Shown here: piece by piece, positions 31,727-42,099 of the stretch
How positions within the stretch are numbered: position 1 is the stretch's first letter
Layout: every line of letters starts with the position of its first letter
Assembly: GCA_003427395.1 (NCBI GenBank)
Contig: BFEA01000396.1
Location: 224,479-278,332, forward strand
Origin: Chara braunii
Lineage: Eukaryota; Streptophyta; Charophyceae; Charales; Characeae
Length of the DNA: 53,854 bases
Direction of reading: 5' to 3'
Made by a program: the position numbers and the translations under genes
The notes under the pieces: model-generated
Databases searched by the model: none
Told to the model about the DNA's origin: nothing
The model's input: only the letters and a program-made list of their open reading frames with translations

Positions 31727-31805
<79 letters not shown>
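31727..31805. repeat. 79-base uninterrupted G homopolymer
   Basis: Every base from 31727 to 31805 is G. It lies in the non-coding gap between the unknown protein and the transposase. Such a run is unusual and may be a true G tract or a sequencing/assembly artefact. Confidence 0.95.
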
Positions 31806-31806
<1 letters not shown>

Positions 31807-33359
31807 TGATGGCGACGAGCGCAGATGGTTAACATGCAGTGACGCGTTTCACCACGCGAGGGCCCCTTCGTAGATTGTGTTCCCGTTTCGCCCCGCCGCA
31901 CGCGCGCAGTGTGTCTCGTCACCCGGCGGCGCTTGGTAGCTGTTAACCGGCCTCCGAGAGAGGTCGGCTTTGTAGGGTATTTGAAGGTGCATTGTGAAGT
32001 CAATGCGATGGTTGGTCTGCGCCAGGAATGACGAGCGACACCTTTTATTACTCTTTTTTGAAAACGACAGTCCGATTTCAATAGGGTTTTGCGAGTGTGT
32101 TCATTGGACGGAGTCTAGCAATGGAACGGTGTGTCCCGTTGGAATATGACGATGCGTTTCCTCATATCTCTCTTTCTCGTGATTGGTGTGAATGTCGTTT
32201 TCTTCGTGCTGATTGGTTTATTGTTTGGAACGGTCATTGTTTGGCAATGTGATGCCAAGTATGATCATCTGCGAGTGTGTTAATTGGACGGAGTCCAGCA
32301 ACGGAACGTTGTGTCCCGTTGGAATATGACGATGCGTTTCCTCAAATCACACTTTCTTCTGTTTGGTGTGAATGTCCTTTTCTTCGTGCTGATTCGTTGA
32401 TTGTTTGGAACGGTCGTTGGTTGCCAATGTGATGATAAGTACCTCAGTGCACCTCAGTACGGACAGCTTTGCCGGCAAGCCGATGAACTGATCCAATGAT
32501 CGGTTGATCAGTTGGCCGCCAGACTTGTCCAAGTTAGGGTGTGATGCTCCGCGAAGTCGGGCATTGGTGGTGGACTGGGTTCCGGTGTGTTGATGAAAGC
32601 GCACCGAAAACTGCACAAAAAAACGCATTCACGCTTCAGTCCTGTTAAGGAGGCAACACATCAATGAAAGGCGCACACATCGCCCCTAACATACAAACCG
32701 CAACACGCAAAATAAAAAATAAAAATAAAAGACAATAGAACGAAAAAAAGCGAAAGATAAAAAAAAGGCATTTGGATTGGAATCACATACACGAAACCAC
32801 ACCATCGTCCCAGAGCACCGATAACCGCACACACGCAGCCGGAACTTCGCTCTACGGTACACATTTGAAAAAAGGAGAACAATAACGAGTCACCTCCGGA
32901 CAGATCACCCCACTGACAAACACCGTCTTCTTCGAAATCGAAATCGCGCAGCTGCGCGCACTCACTCACAACAAACTGAATCACCGGGCGTTAACAACCT
33001 ACTACAAAATGGTTAACAAAAAAAAAGGAAAAGAACTGCAGATGGACAGCGTCTCTGCCGACGGCTCAACGACATTAGCGATCAACGACAACCCGCAGTG
33101 AACGTACACAACACCCCAGGGCACGGCACACGCCTGCGACAGCGACAAAACACAGAACGCCTCCGTTGGACGATGACCCCAGCACGTTCTCCACAAGGAC
33201 GGCAGAGCCACGTGCCGTCGACGAGGTGCGCGCCTTCACGCGTGTTTCATCCGCTCCGCCAACGCCTCGCATAGCGCCAACGCACGGGGCCGATTGAAGT
33301 TCTCAGCAATGGGGTGGGGTGGATGATCCAACCCCAAGTCCACTCGCCGGCGTACGCCA
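31806..33359. other. Harbinger internal non-coding region with 180-bp tandem duplication
   Basis: Between the convergent genes. 32091-32270 and 32271-about 32445 are two tandem copies with a period of exactly 180 bp (both start GCGAGTGTGTT and share TCCCGTTGGAATATGACGAT). I find no gene; the remaining short frames have no signature. Probably 3' untranslated and intergenic sequence of the element. Confidence 0.7.
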
Positions 33360-34568
33360 TTAGCATCCACCGTCGAACTCAATGCCAGCGTCAAGGAGGA
33401 TGTTGAGCAGAATGCACATGGCCTGGAACTGTTGTGGGAGAGTGTCCATATTCGTCTTGTGTGTGCGGAGGAACAGCCTCCACATCCCTTTCAATCTCCC
33501 GAAAGCTCTCTCCACTGCTCCCCTGGCGACCTTTTGCTTGTTGTCGAACCTCTCCTCGTCGGGGATTTGATCGGTCCCCCCGTACGGCACGACAATCCAC
33601 TCCAGCGGCGGATACCTGTTGTCGCCCAGAATGTAACCGTGTGTCCTCACTCCGAACGGCAGCACAACAGGAGCTCCACGGAAAAGATCCCCCTCCTCCG
33701 CACGCGCCCACAGACTGGAGAGCTGAAGCACCCGAATGTCATGGCAACTCCCCGGGTAACCGACGAAAATGTCCGTGATGCGCAAGTCCAGGTCCACCAC
33801 CACCTGCGCTACAACGGAGAAACGATGCTTCAGGTCGAAGTAGTTCTCCGAAGGAGCGTTCGCCGGTTTGTCGACGTAAACGTGCGTGCAGTCTATGCAG
33901 CCACAGCAGTTGGGAAAGCCCTTCGCCTCGAAGGAACGCAGAACGAGCGTACGACGCATCCCAGTAGGCCAAATGATCTTGTCACTGTACACCCTCAGGA
34001 GCGCCCTCGTAACGTCCTCCACTGCGATCAACCCGGATGCGCGCCCTATTCCGAATGCCGACGTGCTGCTCTCGTACGTCTCCCCGCTCGCCCATCGGTA
34101 CAACGCATATGCGATGATGTGATCCGGCTGCAAAGGAATCCTATAGAATGTCACCCGCCGCTGCAGAAGAGGGGACAACGCCTCCACGATCTCCATGAAC
34201 ACCCTGGGGGACATCCTCAACTTTTCCTTGTAGTACTCGTCTGAGGCGTCGTCCATCTTCCGCAGATCCTCCCACGTGCCACCCATCCTTCTCCTCATCC
34301 ACCACCTTGTCGCCCGCGGTATCACCCCAGATGACATGGTGGCGCACAACTGGATAATGGATTCGGACATGGACACGCAGTCTGGCGCCGCCATCACGTG
34401 CTGGAGGAGCTCACGCTGCCTGCGAATAGACACTCTCGTTCTCAACCGCGCCGTCGTTCTCTCGATGCGACATCGCATGGCCACCGCCGACACTGCTGCA
34501 ACCACCGCATTTCTCTCCACCCTGCTCAAGGTCTTGCCACAAACCTCCTGCGACACGTGTTCCATCAC
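33360..34568 (-). CDS. PIF/Harbinger DDE transposase (402 aa), apparently intact
   Basis: Cuts and pastes the element using a DDE triad. Seen: helical N-terminus (residues 1-110), a helix-turn-helix-like region with YALYRWASGETYESSTSAFG (154-173), then the catalytic motifs. These are CIDCTHVYV with D226, the conserved YPGSCHDIRVL (271-281), LGDNRYPPL with D316, and VERAFGRLKGMWR with E353, ending NILLDAGIEF. All three acidic residues and the spacing fit the DDE_Tnp_4 (Harbinger) family, and the length of about 400 is normal. The frame stays open upstream of the called start without an ATG (the first ATG is the second residue), so the true N-terminus or an upstream exon is unsettled. It is transcribed towards the two plus-strand genes. 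Confidence 0.92.
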   Translation of the reverse strand: MMEHVSQEVCGKTLSRVERNAVVAAVSAVAMRCRIERTTARLRTRVSIRRQRELLQHVMAAPDCVSMSESIIQLCATMSSGVIPRATRWWMRRRMGGTWEDLRKMDDASDEYYKEKLRMSPRVFMEIVEALSPLLQRRVTFYRIPLQPDHIIAYALYRWASGETYESSTSAFGIGRASGLIAVEDVTRALLRVYSDKIIWPTGMRRTLVLRSFEAKGFPNCCGCIDCTHVYVDKPANAPSENYFDLKHRFSVVAQVVVDLDLRITDIFVGYPGSCHDIRVLQLSSLWARAEEGDLFRGAPVVLPFGVRTHGYILGDNRYPPLEWIVVPYGGTDQIPDEERFDNKQKVARGAVERAFGRLKGMWRLFLRTHKTNMDTLPQQFQAMCILLNILLDAGIEFDGGC

Positions 34569-35184
34569 GATGCTCCGACGGCGCCTTGTTGAACACGCAC
34601 AACAGACGGACGACTGGACCCTCGTCGCACAATGTCCCAGCGGACGTTGGAGTGGTCGAGGGCAGCTCCTCGTACACGTATCACGGGCGCACGAAGCTAT
34701 GGAGAGCCACCGGATCGTCGTCGTCTGCAGGAAGAGGAAAGTGGGACACGCACCACTTCACGCGCTCCAACGCCGATACCTTTTGCGCCGCGCTGGCTGA
34801 CGATCGGATGAACGAGTCGCCAACAGCGATGGGCGCCGCAAATCGTCCGAGCACACGTTTCGCACACTGGTAGCTCCGGGGGTGGTAACGCCACGGCGCG
34901 CCGGTGCGTATGTAATGACGGTTTGAAATTCGAATTTCGAAAAGGAACCTTCGCGCCTCTTTTGGCAGCGCAGCATCGCAGGCCTCCTTGCGCCGCCAGT
35001 GGACCACGCCTGATGGTGGACGGACATCCCTCGACGACGACGGACATCCTCCCCCGCGGCCTCGTATATGCGTATGAAATTGGCCGCGGGATACCTCCAA
35101 GGTTTTTCCTTGGGACCTTTTCTTTTAGGACGCGGTGTAACGACGCCGCTGAATTCCATGAAATTTTCCAAGGACTTCGTCCTA
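34569..35184 (-). other. Upstream region of the transposase gene
   Basis: Probable promoter and 5' leader, reading leftward. Several GC-rich frames overlap here. One (35100 down to 34681, continuing in phase after a TGA at 34683-34681) could be part of a 5' exon, but I cannot show a splice site. Not called as a gene. Confidence 0.4.
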
Positions 35185-35222
35185 ATTCCTGAGGATTTTT
35201 CAAGGAGGGTCTAACGAGGCCC
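35185..35222 (-). repeat. Harbinger right terminal inverted repeat
   Basis: Inward reading GGGCCTCGTTAGACCCTCC and then TTGAAAAATCCTCAGG; followed outside by TAA (35223-35225). The GGGCC start is typical of Harbinger ends. Confidence 0.85.
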
Positions 35223-35223
35223 T

Positions 35224-35588
35224 AACCACTTACTGGGGAGGATATTCGGGTACTCCCGAGCGGATGAAGGAAGGGGGGATTTCATTACATGCCATGTGGT
35301 GTGGATACATGCACATAATCGACGTTATGCCTGCTCCTGGTGGACTCATATTATGATACTTTCTTCGAAAGAAAAATAAGAATTTAAAACGAATGAAAAC
35401 GTATTATGATATACTATTATAGCTAGCTGTGGTAGGCCATTATGATAGAAAAAGATCAAAAAAATAATAATAATAATAATAAAAAATGATAGAAGATCAA
35501 GATGGAAAGCATGGACGTTCCTGCTGCACTACTTCACTAGCCTAACGGCTCTCAATTTCAAATTTGGAAACGACACCTTGCCTTTTTT

Positions 35589-35620
<32 letters not shown>

Positions 35621-35621
35621 T
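35224..35621. repeat. Flanking repeat, right copy
   Basis: Direct copy of 26434-26800 beginning exactly at the Harbinger TAA target and ending in (CTTT)n at the gap. A few indels (for example an extra TTTAA near 35382 and an AAT run near 35464) separate the copies. Confidence 0.9.
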
Positions 35622-36127
35622 NNNNNNNNNNNNNNNNNNNNNNNNNNNNNNNNNNNNNNNNNNNNNNNNNNNNNNNNNNNNNNNNNNNNNNNNNNNNNNN
35701 NNNNNNNNNNNNNNNNNNNNNNNNNNNNNNNNNNNNNNNNNNNNNNNNNNNNNNNNNNNNNNNNNNNNNNNNNNNNNNNNNNNNNNNNNNNNNNNNNNNN
35801 NNNNNNNNNNNNNNNNNNNNNNNNNNNNNNNNNNNNNNNNNNNNNNNNNNNNNNNNNNNNNNNNNNNNNNNNNNNNNNNNNNNNNNNNNNNNNNNNNNNN
35901 NNNNNNNNNNNNNNNNNNNNNNNNNNNNNNNNNNNNNNNNNNNNNNNNNNNNNNNNNNNNNNNNNNNNNNNNNNNNNNNNNNNNNNNNNNNNNNNNNNNN
36001 NNNNNNNNNNNNNNNNNNNNNNNNNNNNNNNNNNNNNNNNNNNNNNNNNNNNNNNNNNNNNNNNNNNNNNNNNNNNNNNNNNNNNNNNNNNNNNNNNNNN
36101 NNNNNNNNNNNNNNNNNNNNNNNNNNN
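35622..36127. other. Assembly gap (506 N)
   Basis: Unresolved bases placed just after a CTTT microsatellite, where short-read assembly commonly breaks. Frames crossing it are meaningless. Confidence 0.99.
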
Positions 36128-36390
36128 CAGCTAGGGGACAGCCGGTAGCATCAGGGACCATGCCAACAGGACCAATCCCTGTGCCTCCCCTCAGGTCCCC
36201 TCCCCTACGAACATCAGCAGACTCTGCTCAATGCCGATCGGGGATCCAGTGGATCCAGTGGACTATCTCTACGTGGCGGGCGCCAAGCATGCCCAGGAAG
36301 GTACATGAGGTCAATGGGGATTGAACCCACAACCTCCTGAATGCCACTTGCGAGCCTTACCAACTGACCTAGGCCCCTGGATGACTCTCA
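36128..36390 (-). repeat. SINE-like element, copy 2 (tRNA-derived head plus body)
   Basis: On the minus strand the head at 36380-36311 reads CCTAGGTCAGTTGGTAAGGC (A-box-like) and later GTGGGTTCAATCCCC (B box GGTTCAATCCC) at tRNA-like spacing. A non-tRNA body then runs towards the gap, beyond which lies a T-rich (A-rich on minus) tract that could be the tail. It shares 22 identical bases with copy 1 at 7961-7982. I see no complete cloverleaf or terminator, so it is a retroposon head rather than a tRNA gene. Confidence 0.65.
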
Positions 36391-36476
36391 TATGTCAATG
36401 ATCCAGCCTCTACAACAACCTGGGCTTAAAAAAAAAAAAAAAGAAAAAAAAAAAAAAGAACCAAGCTCGGGTTTTC

Positions 36477-36508
<32 letters not shown>

Positions 36509-37002
36509 AAACGCCCCCGCCAGTGGTACAGGTGCTGATAAGAGCAGACGCCAACAGGTTTTCGTAGATTGAAATGCAGTCAAGTCACCTAGCTTTCGCA
36601 AAACTGCAACGTCGGCGATGCCCAGACTTGTCTGCCGCCGGGGCACGAGGGTTGGCCCAAACCACGACCAGATTCTTTTCCAGGGCCTTGTAGGTCCTGG
36701 TCCTCTTCACTTGGCACAGGAAAAGTTTCAGCCATCCATCTATCAGATAGGATGGCTGAAACCTCTTGGGTCACTAGGCAAGGTGGTAAGAGCAACCCCC
36801 TTTGTACCCTCGCCGGTGCTCCAGTCTATTGGTGGGGAGCAGCACCAGCTGGAAACCGGGTCCAGCATCCCGTAAAAACAGCAATCAAGTTTTGCATATG
36901 TGGAACCTGTATCTGGCCTCTCCTTACCCTTCGAAAAACCTCCTACTCAATTCTACCCTGCCGAGTCCTGAAAACAAAAAACAGCATTATCCACCTTGGC
37001 AC
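36391..37002. other. Non-coding DNA with a 13-bp-arm hairpin
   Basis: A- and T-homopolymers (36427-36508), then mixed sequence. GTTTCAGCCATCC (36725-36737) pairs perfectly with GGATGGCTGAAAC (36750-36762) around a 12-base loop. No gene seen. Confidence 0.6.
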
Positions 37003-37005
37003 CTT

Positions 37006-37461
37006 GGGGCTCGTTCGACACTCCTTGGGGCGTCCTCGGAGCCCGAGGAAAAATTCCTTTTAGTCAAAAGGAAATTTGGGCCCTTCGTTCCACCTGTCCT
37101 CGGGGACGTGGCCCGAGGACGTTTCCTTGGAGCGATGTCAGAAAAGAAAAAAGGAAAAAAAACAAAAACAAATGTGCTCAAGGGCTTCAGCCAATAGGGT
37201 GCCGACACGATCCAGATTCTTGGTTGTAACGTCTCTCTACGCGTGTGCCCGCTCCTCTCCATGAAACGCAGATTCCTTTTGCCCAAGGGACCTCGTGAGG
37301 TCCCTTGGGCAAAAGGGAGAAATGGCTGGGGAATCCTTGGAGCCCGAGGAATTTCCTTCGGAGTGTTTTCACTTTTTTTTTTCCGACTGCAACCCCGAGG
37401 ATAAGTGGAACGAACAATTCCTCGGGGACTTTACGCGCCCGAGGAGTGTCGAACGAGCCCC
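37006..37461. mobile_element. Harbinger-like MITE (456 bp)
   Basis: Inverted ends GGGGCTCGTTCGACACTCCT (37006-37025) and its complement (37442-37461), with CTT directly on both sides (37003-37005 and 37462-37464) as a 3-bp target duplication. The end GGGGCTCGTTCGA resembles GGGCCTCGTTAGA of the 8-kb Harbinger element. The interior is full of CCGAGG/CCTCGG and CCTTGGG words and holds a 42-bp palindrome. No coding capacity, so it is a non-autonomous element. Confidence 0.88.
37275..37316. repeat. 42-bp near-perfect palindrome inside the MITE
   Basis: Arms of 20 bases (CCTTTTGCCCAAGGGACCTC and its complement) around GT. Part of the motif (GGTCCCTTGGG) also occurs near the left end of the big Harbinger element (27250-27270). 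Confidence 0.9.
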
Positions 37462-37627
37462 CTTGTCTTTCTTCTCCTCCTACCCAGTCCAACCCTCTGA
37501 CTGTGTAGGCACACCGGGACCCTCTGGGGGGCACCAGCGGGGTCCTGGACCTCAGTCCTCTTCCCTTGTTCTGATGTCCTGCTGCCGGGTCACAGCTCGA
37601 AGGTATAATTATAGCCATATCAGCAAA

Positions 37628-37792
37628 CCGGAAGAAAAAGCAGGGATAAAGGAGAGCAGGGAAAGAACGAAGGGGTAAAAGGAAGTAAAAAGGAAGTAAA
37701 AAGGACGTGAAAAGGAAGTAAACTGGAAGTGAAGGGGAGTGAAAAAAAGTAGAAGGGAGTAGAAAAGGAGTAGAAAGAAGTAAAAGGAAAAC
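37628..37792. repeat. Polypurine tract with GGAAGTAAAA units
   Basis: About 165 bases almost wholly A and G, with a degenerate 10-13-bp unit. Such tracts can form triplex DNA. The long Phe/Leu/Ser frame on the other strand is an artefact. Confidence 0.8.
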
Positions 37793-38538
37793 GCACGATT
37801 CTCAGTTCTTGCCTCACAGGCTCTCAACCAAGGCGAGCGAGTCGGGGGGGAAAGGGTTCTCCAAAATCCTGCGCAGGCCTAAGCGGGATCCCGGGGCCAA
37901 TGTTCGTCCAGTCCCGGTATACTAGGCGGTAGTCCCTAGGCAGGCTCTCCTGTGTGTTCTGTTCATTCTGCCCATCCCCACGGTGTTCCCTCAGCTCATC
38001 CTCTGTCCATCGCACCTCCGCAATCCAACCTTCTCGCCTTCCCCCCAGCCAATACTTACCAAACCGGAAATGATCCGGTCAGTATTTCCCCACGAATGAA
38101 CGCTATTCAATTTCGCCTTAGTAGTGAAGAGGGCCAATCACTTGCCGCATTAAAAATTTGAGCTGTTCGATTCGATGTATGATGATCGACAGCCGAAATG
38201 TTTTCCTGCAGCAAGTGAAGGGCCAGGGCCTAGAGGTTAGAAGGTCCCAGACGATGTTGCCACGGACACAACTCGTACAGAATCTATGTGACCGAACTGA
38301 GTTTCAAGTGTCACCTAAAATTACACTGCATTGCTGGCCACCTGTTTCTATTGCAAAATGAAAGTGAAACCCCCGCGAGTGGAACCGGAAAGGGGTTGCT
38401 GGGGGGAGTGAGAACCACACAATAGCGATTTCGTCAAAACCGACATTTTTTATTTTTTGAACGAAATTCAAACTCCATTTTTTTTCACATTTGCCGTGGT
38501 TTACGAATAATTTGTGACAGGGTACGGGGTTAAGGGGT
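37793..38538. other. Unassigned DNA between MITE and Gypsy-C
   Basis: No gene or repeat recognised. Ends at GGGGT, immediately before the Gypsy-C 5' LTR. Confidence 0.35.
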
Positions 38539-40968
38539 TGTGATGAACCAATTTCTGTTCCGCGCTATTTTCTGCGCGATGACAATGAGAGGTCCTAAGA
38601 TGGGAAGGATGGGCCAATTACGGGAGATCGGAATCGAAGGAAAATTGCATCGGTGTCCTCGCTTCTTCGTCTTTTTGCGTCGTTTCTTTTCGGATGGTTG
38701 GGTTCAGGGCCGGGCAAGTCCTGGGATGATCGGTTGAGTGGCGCGCCGATGTGCGCGCGAGTAATAATGGTTCACGTCGTCTCTTTTTTGTTCGGCCTGT
38801 CGGATTTTAGGCCCGGAGATCGCGCGGGAATTTTGCCTCGTTCTTTTCAAATTTTCTTTTAAATTCTTTTTCAATCTTAACGAGCCTTGATGGCTCTCGG
38901 AACTTCGGACTTTCTTTCCGGAATTTATGCTTTTTGCATTTCCGCATTAGATAGGAATTTTGGAATTTTGGAATTTAGGATTTCTTTTGCCACGCAACGC
39001 CTTCTGCTTGCGCACTTCTTTTCGCGGCTGCAACGGAGCTCTGATTAGTCGGCGCCCTTAATCTTGCAAGTAACTGTAATTTTGGGTGGGCGCCGTTGTT
39101 ACTGTATCTTTCTTCTTGAGCTTCGTCTTTTCCGCTCTCTCTTCCCCTTTTGCTGTGTTTAGTAAGCCCGCGACCTGCATGCTCGGATCGATGCGTAGAG
39201 AGTGGCTACGTCCCCCACGCCGCGATCTGGCCGTGCAGAACGCAGGCGCTCCCTCCCCTGAACTCCTTCCTAAGTCATTGCAATTCCGTGATCTTCGCGC
39301 ATGCATGCACCCTATAAATTCCGGCTGCGCGATAAGATAGCTCTCTTAACCAGCTGTTGGAAGCTCGGGGTAGCGCGATCAGTGAGGGTCAGCTCACGAG
39401 CGAAGTAAGAGGTGAGTTGAAGTAGGAGCCGGGCGACCCGACGAGCTGGTGCCAAATGCGTGGGGCTGACTCGTGGGGCTATGAGGGACTGTAGCGCGGG
39501 GGCGAACCTGACGGGTGCAGGAGGACTAAGCGGGGTGACGACTTCGTGGGTTGGTGTGTGACGACGGACTGTCCGCATCGGAGACAGAGAGAGCTGAGGT
39601 TGATGGACGTGGATTTGCAATTTTCTTTGTCTTTCCCTCCCAACTTTTGTATATAAATTTTGATCTCGCCTTTGGGTGATTCGCCCGTTTTTTTTGTTTT
39701 TGGCATTTTTATCTCGGCTTCGGCCTCTGTCCACCTGTAATTAGTCGTAATCCTTCCTACAGAGTGTTTGATTGCATGCATGTTGCTTTGCGATGAATGA
39801 ATGATATGTTTGTCGTTTTTACCTAGTCATCATCATTGCTTGTCACTTTGATCTGCTATTAGTAGGAAGTTCTGATGTTGCTGCGATGTCCGATGTGTAA
39901 TGACGCCTTGCATAGTCGGAAATGATTGTTTGTCGGATCACCGAGTGATTGGATGATTTGGTCGTTGTCCGTGATACGTGGCGATTTTGCATGAAGAAGT
40001 TAAACTCTCACCTTTCTCAGGTACAAGCGAACACCCCTCGGGGATACGTGTAAGCGCGATCTGATCTGCACAGCCTTAACGTATCCACGCGCAACAATTC
40101 GCGATCATTAACGACCCTGGCACCTCCGGTAGGCGGGGGAAATTTTCCTTCTTTCACGCACCTACGCCGGTAGGGATTTCCGACACCATATCAGAAAATC
40201 CCCTTGTCAGTTGGATGTGTGCGGAAGGTTTCCACTACGCCGCAATGACAAGATGATGGACACATGGGACTCTGAGTACTTCGAACCCTGGGTACTAAGA
40301 GAATATCTTAGGCAGAGGCGCCAAGACTTTCCCTGCCTAACCGAGAACCGATTGTGCCCCAGGGAGTTTCGCTCTGCTGTAACCAGCGATCCAAGGTGCC
40401 CCGATTACCAACTACATATAACACGCAATACTCCATATCCCTCGGCTTGTTGTTGTCACTACCAATTTTCCTCCCTTCTGTCTTCTCCTCCCGTATCATC
40501 AACTCACGGTTGTACCGTGGAATTCCATCGCCCCGTATTGGCCCCGCACGCCGTGCAGAAACTGCAGACGATGCAGCCACCGCCGAACCTCGGGAGCTAC
40601 GGAGCCTAACCATAACACGCGGCGACAGACGCCATGTGTCTACACCCGAAGGTTCGACTCATAGGAATTGCAACCCTCACGAACGGGCCTCTCCCGAACC
40701 GCCGTCACCAAAACAGACGGATCAGACGGCCCTTGATGCACCACGCATGCCATCTGCCTTATGACTACACGACGCCGACCGCTATTAGACCGGAAGCAAC
40801 CCGCCCCTTAGCCCTATTGCAACTATGCCCCTAAGCCCTTGCCACATGAGATCTCAGTTCCGACCTGGGACTCCACCCCCACTTTTCCCAAAAATCCTTG
40901 GCACACCTCTTTTTGCACTTCTAGGCCCACATCCCACTCCGATTAGGAAGTCGCACCGGGCGTGAGGT
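38539..40968 (+). repeat. Gypsy-C 5' LTR
   Basis: 2.43 kb, homologous to 49243-53664. Carries a TATA box at 39313-39319 followed by the block ACCAGCTGTTGGAAGCTC near the presumed transcription start. Reading frames over it are not conserved between the two LTRs, so no gene is called. Confidence 0.9.
39313..39319 (+). promoter_or_regulatory. LTR promoter TATA box (Gypsy-C)
   Basis: TATAAAT in the context GCATGCATGCACCCTATAAAT; the same element in the 3' LTR is at 50145-50151 in identical context. Conservation in both LTRs supports a core promoter. Confidence 0.65.
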
Positions 40969-40986
40969 TGGTATCGGAGCCCGACA
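40969..40986 (+). promoter_or_regulatory. Gypsy-C primer-binding site (initiator-Met tRNA type)
   Basis: TGGTATCGGAGCC, matching TGGTATCAGAGC with one change, directly after the 5' LTR. Confidence 0.85.
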
Positions 40987-41113
40987 CGTAGTGGGGTTCT
41001 AGGACTCATAGCTGGGCGATCTGGCTAACAGGGGACAAACTCGACCCAAGAACGTGCATCGACGCGATCCCGTCGTCACCAGAAGCCAGTCTGCTGCTCG
41101 ACGGGCGGTCAAT

Positions 41114-42099
41114 ATGAACGCTAATCAACAGAACCCCCAATAGAATCTGAATCCACAATAGAATCCTAATCAACCCATACCACGAGCACGGGCTCCCATG
41201 ATGCCACCCGATCTTTATCTATTTGACCCTGCACATCACCTCGTCGGAGCATGGCTGGTCACGCTCTGGTGAATATCCCCGCACGATTGGGAAGAGATGC
41301 CCATCACTGTTTTAGCACCTATATATGGGTCGATCTCCCGACATTATCGATTCGATTACATCCACCCGGAACAAGCCCTTCTTATGATTAAAGACCGAGT
41401 TCAAAACCTCTCGAGTCTGTCACTGAGTACCGGAACCGATTCTATCGAATGTTTATAAAAACGGAACGAGGCGAACACGTAGGCAGAGATTTGTTCATCG
41501 ACGGACTTCGCAGCCGAATGATGAGGGCGAAACTGTGAAAACAGTTCTCCTCCATCAACCACACGCTGCAACAGATCATGGCAGCCGCAGAGGAAATGTA
41601 ATGAAAGTTCGCTGCGAGTTTCCTAGAAGGGGAAGACTATCCTAGGGAAGGAGACTCGTTTGAACTAGCGAGAGCTAAAGCTGAGTTGGCTGCACTACAG
41701 AACAAATTTGAAAACATGGGTTTTGTGTCGGGACCCGTCACCTATCTGGAACAGATTAGTCCCAAACAACCGGTCCCGAGTGTGATTACAAACACGCCCG
41801 TTCCTGTAATGACAACGCCCCCACCCCCGATTGAAAGTCCCGCACAGAACGACTCCTCCGCCCTATTGGAACTAACCAAGACACTGGTCACTCTGATTCA
41901 GGAAAGCAAAAAGAAACAGCGGGAACACAACGCTCAAATAGAGGCAATGATGAGGTCGATGCGTCCCATAGAGGTGCGTGCCGCCCCAATTCAACACGGA
42001 TTGGCTCTGGCACCACCTCCCATAGGGATCCCTAGCAACTTGAATGTCTGTTACACATGCCATCAACCAGGACACATAGCCCGGGATTGTCCTCATTGA
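41114..42099 (+). pseudogene. gag: Gypsy-C gag
   Basis: Starts near ATG 41114 (Asn/Gln/Pro-rich, stops within ten codons). The capsid-like block follows in shifting frames (ESVTEYRNRFYRMF-like, GRDLFIDGLRSRMMRAKL, then TGA). The last part, 41686-42099, is open: a helical stretch (TLVTLIQESKKKQREHNAQI) and a CCHC knuckle at 42049-42090 (CYTCHQPGHIARDC). The TGA at 42097 is in phase with pol, so Gag and Pol were one frame. The N-terminus is badly decayed. Confidence 0.8.

Larger units (their letters stand above)
27072..35222. mobile_element. PIF/Harbinger DNA transposon, 8.15 kb, three genes
   Basis: Terminal inverted repeats GACCCTCCTTGAAAA(A)TCCTCAGGAAT at 27088-27113 and, inverted, 35185-35211. 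Subterminal similarity continues inward (GTTACACTGCGTTCTAAAA against GTTACACCGCGTCCTAAAA). The right end extends to GGGCCTCGTTA and abuts TAA, the classical 3-bp Harbinger target. The left repeat copy shows the uninterrupted site GGCTAACCACTTACTGGG. On the left a TAA precedes an A-run (27069-27071) and the outermost GGGCC is lost. Genes: trihelix protein, unknown protein, transposase (minus). The element holds a 79-G run and a 180-bp tandem duplication. Confidence 0.85.

Noticed and set aside
31371-32081. Poly-proline (minus) and poly-glycine (plus) frames
   Set aside because: Translation of the 79-base G homopolymer.
35529-36324. Long frames across 35.5-36.3 kb
   Set aside because: They run through the 506-N gap and are meaningless.
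36311-36380. Functional tRNA gene on the minus strand
   Set aside because: Pol III boxes are present but acceptor and anticodon stems do not close, and a related truncated copy exists; better explained as a SINE head.
38653-38862. Similar 69-aa frames in both Gypsy-C LTRs (38653-38862 and 49357-49566)
   Set aside because: Similarity is explained by LTR homology; other LTR frames are not conserved and there is no family signature.
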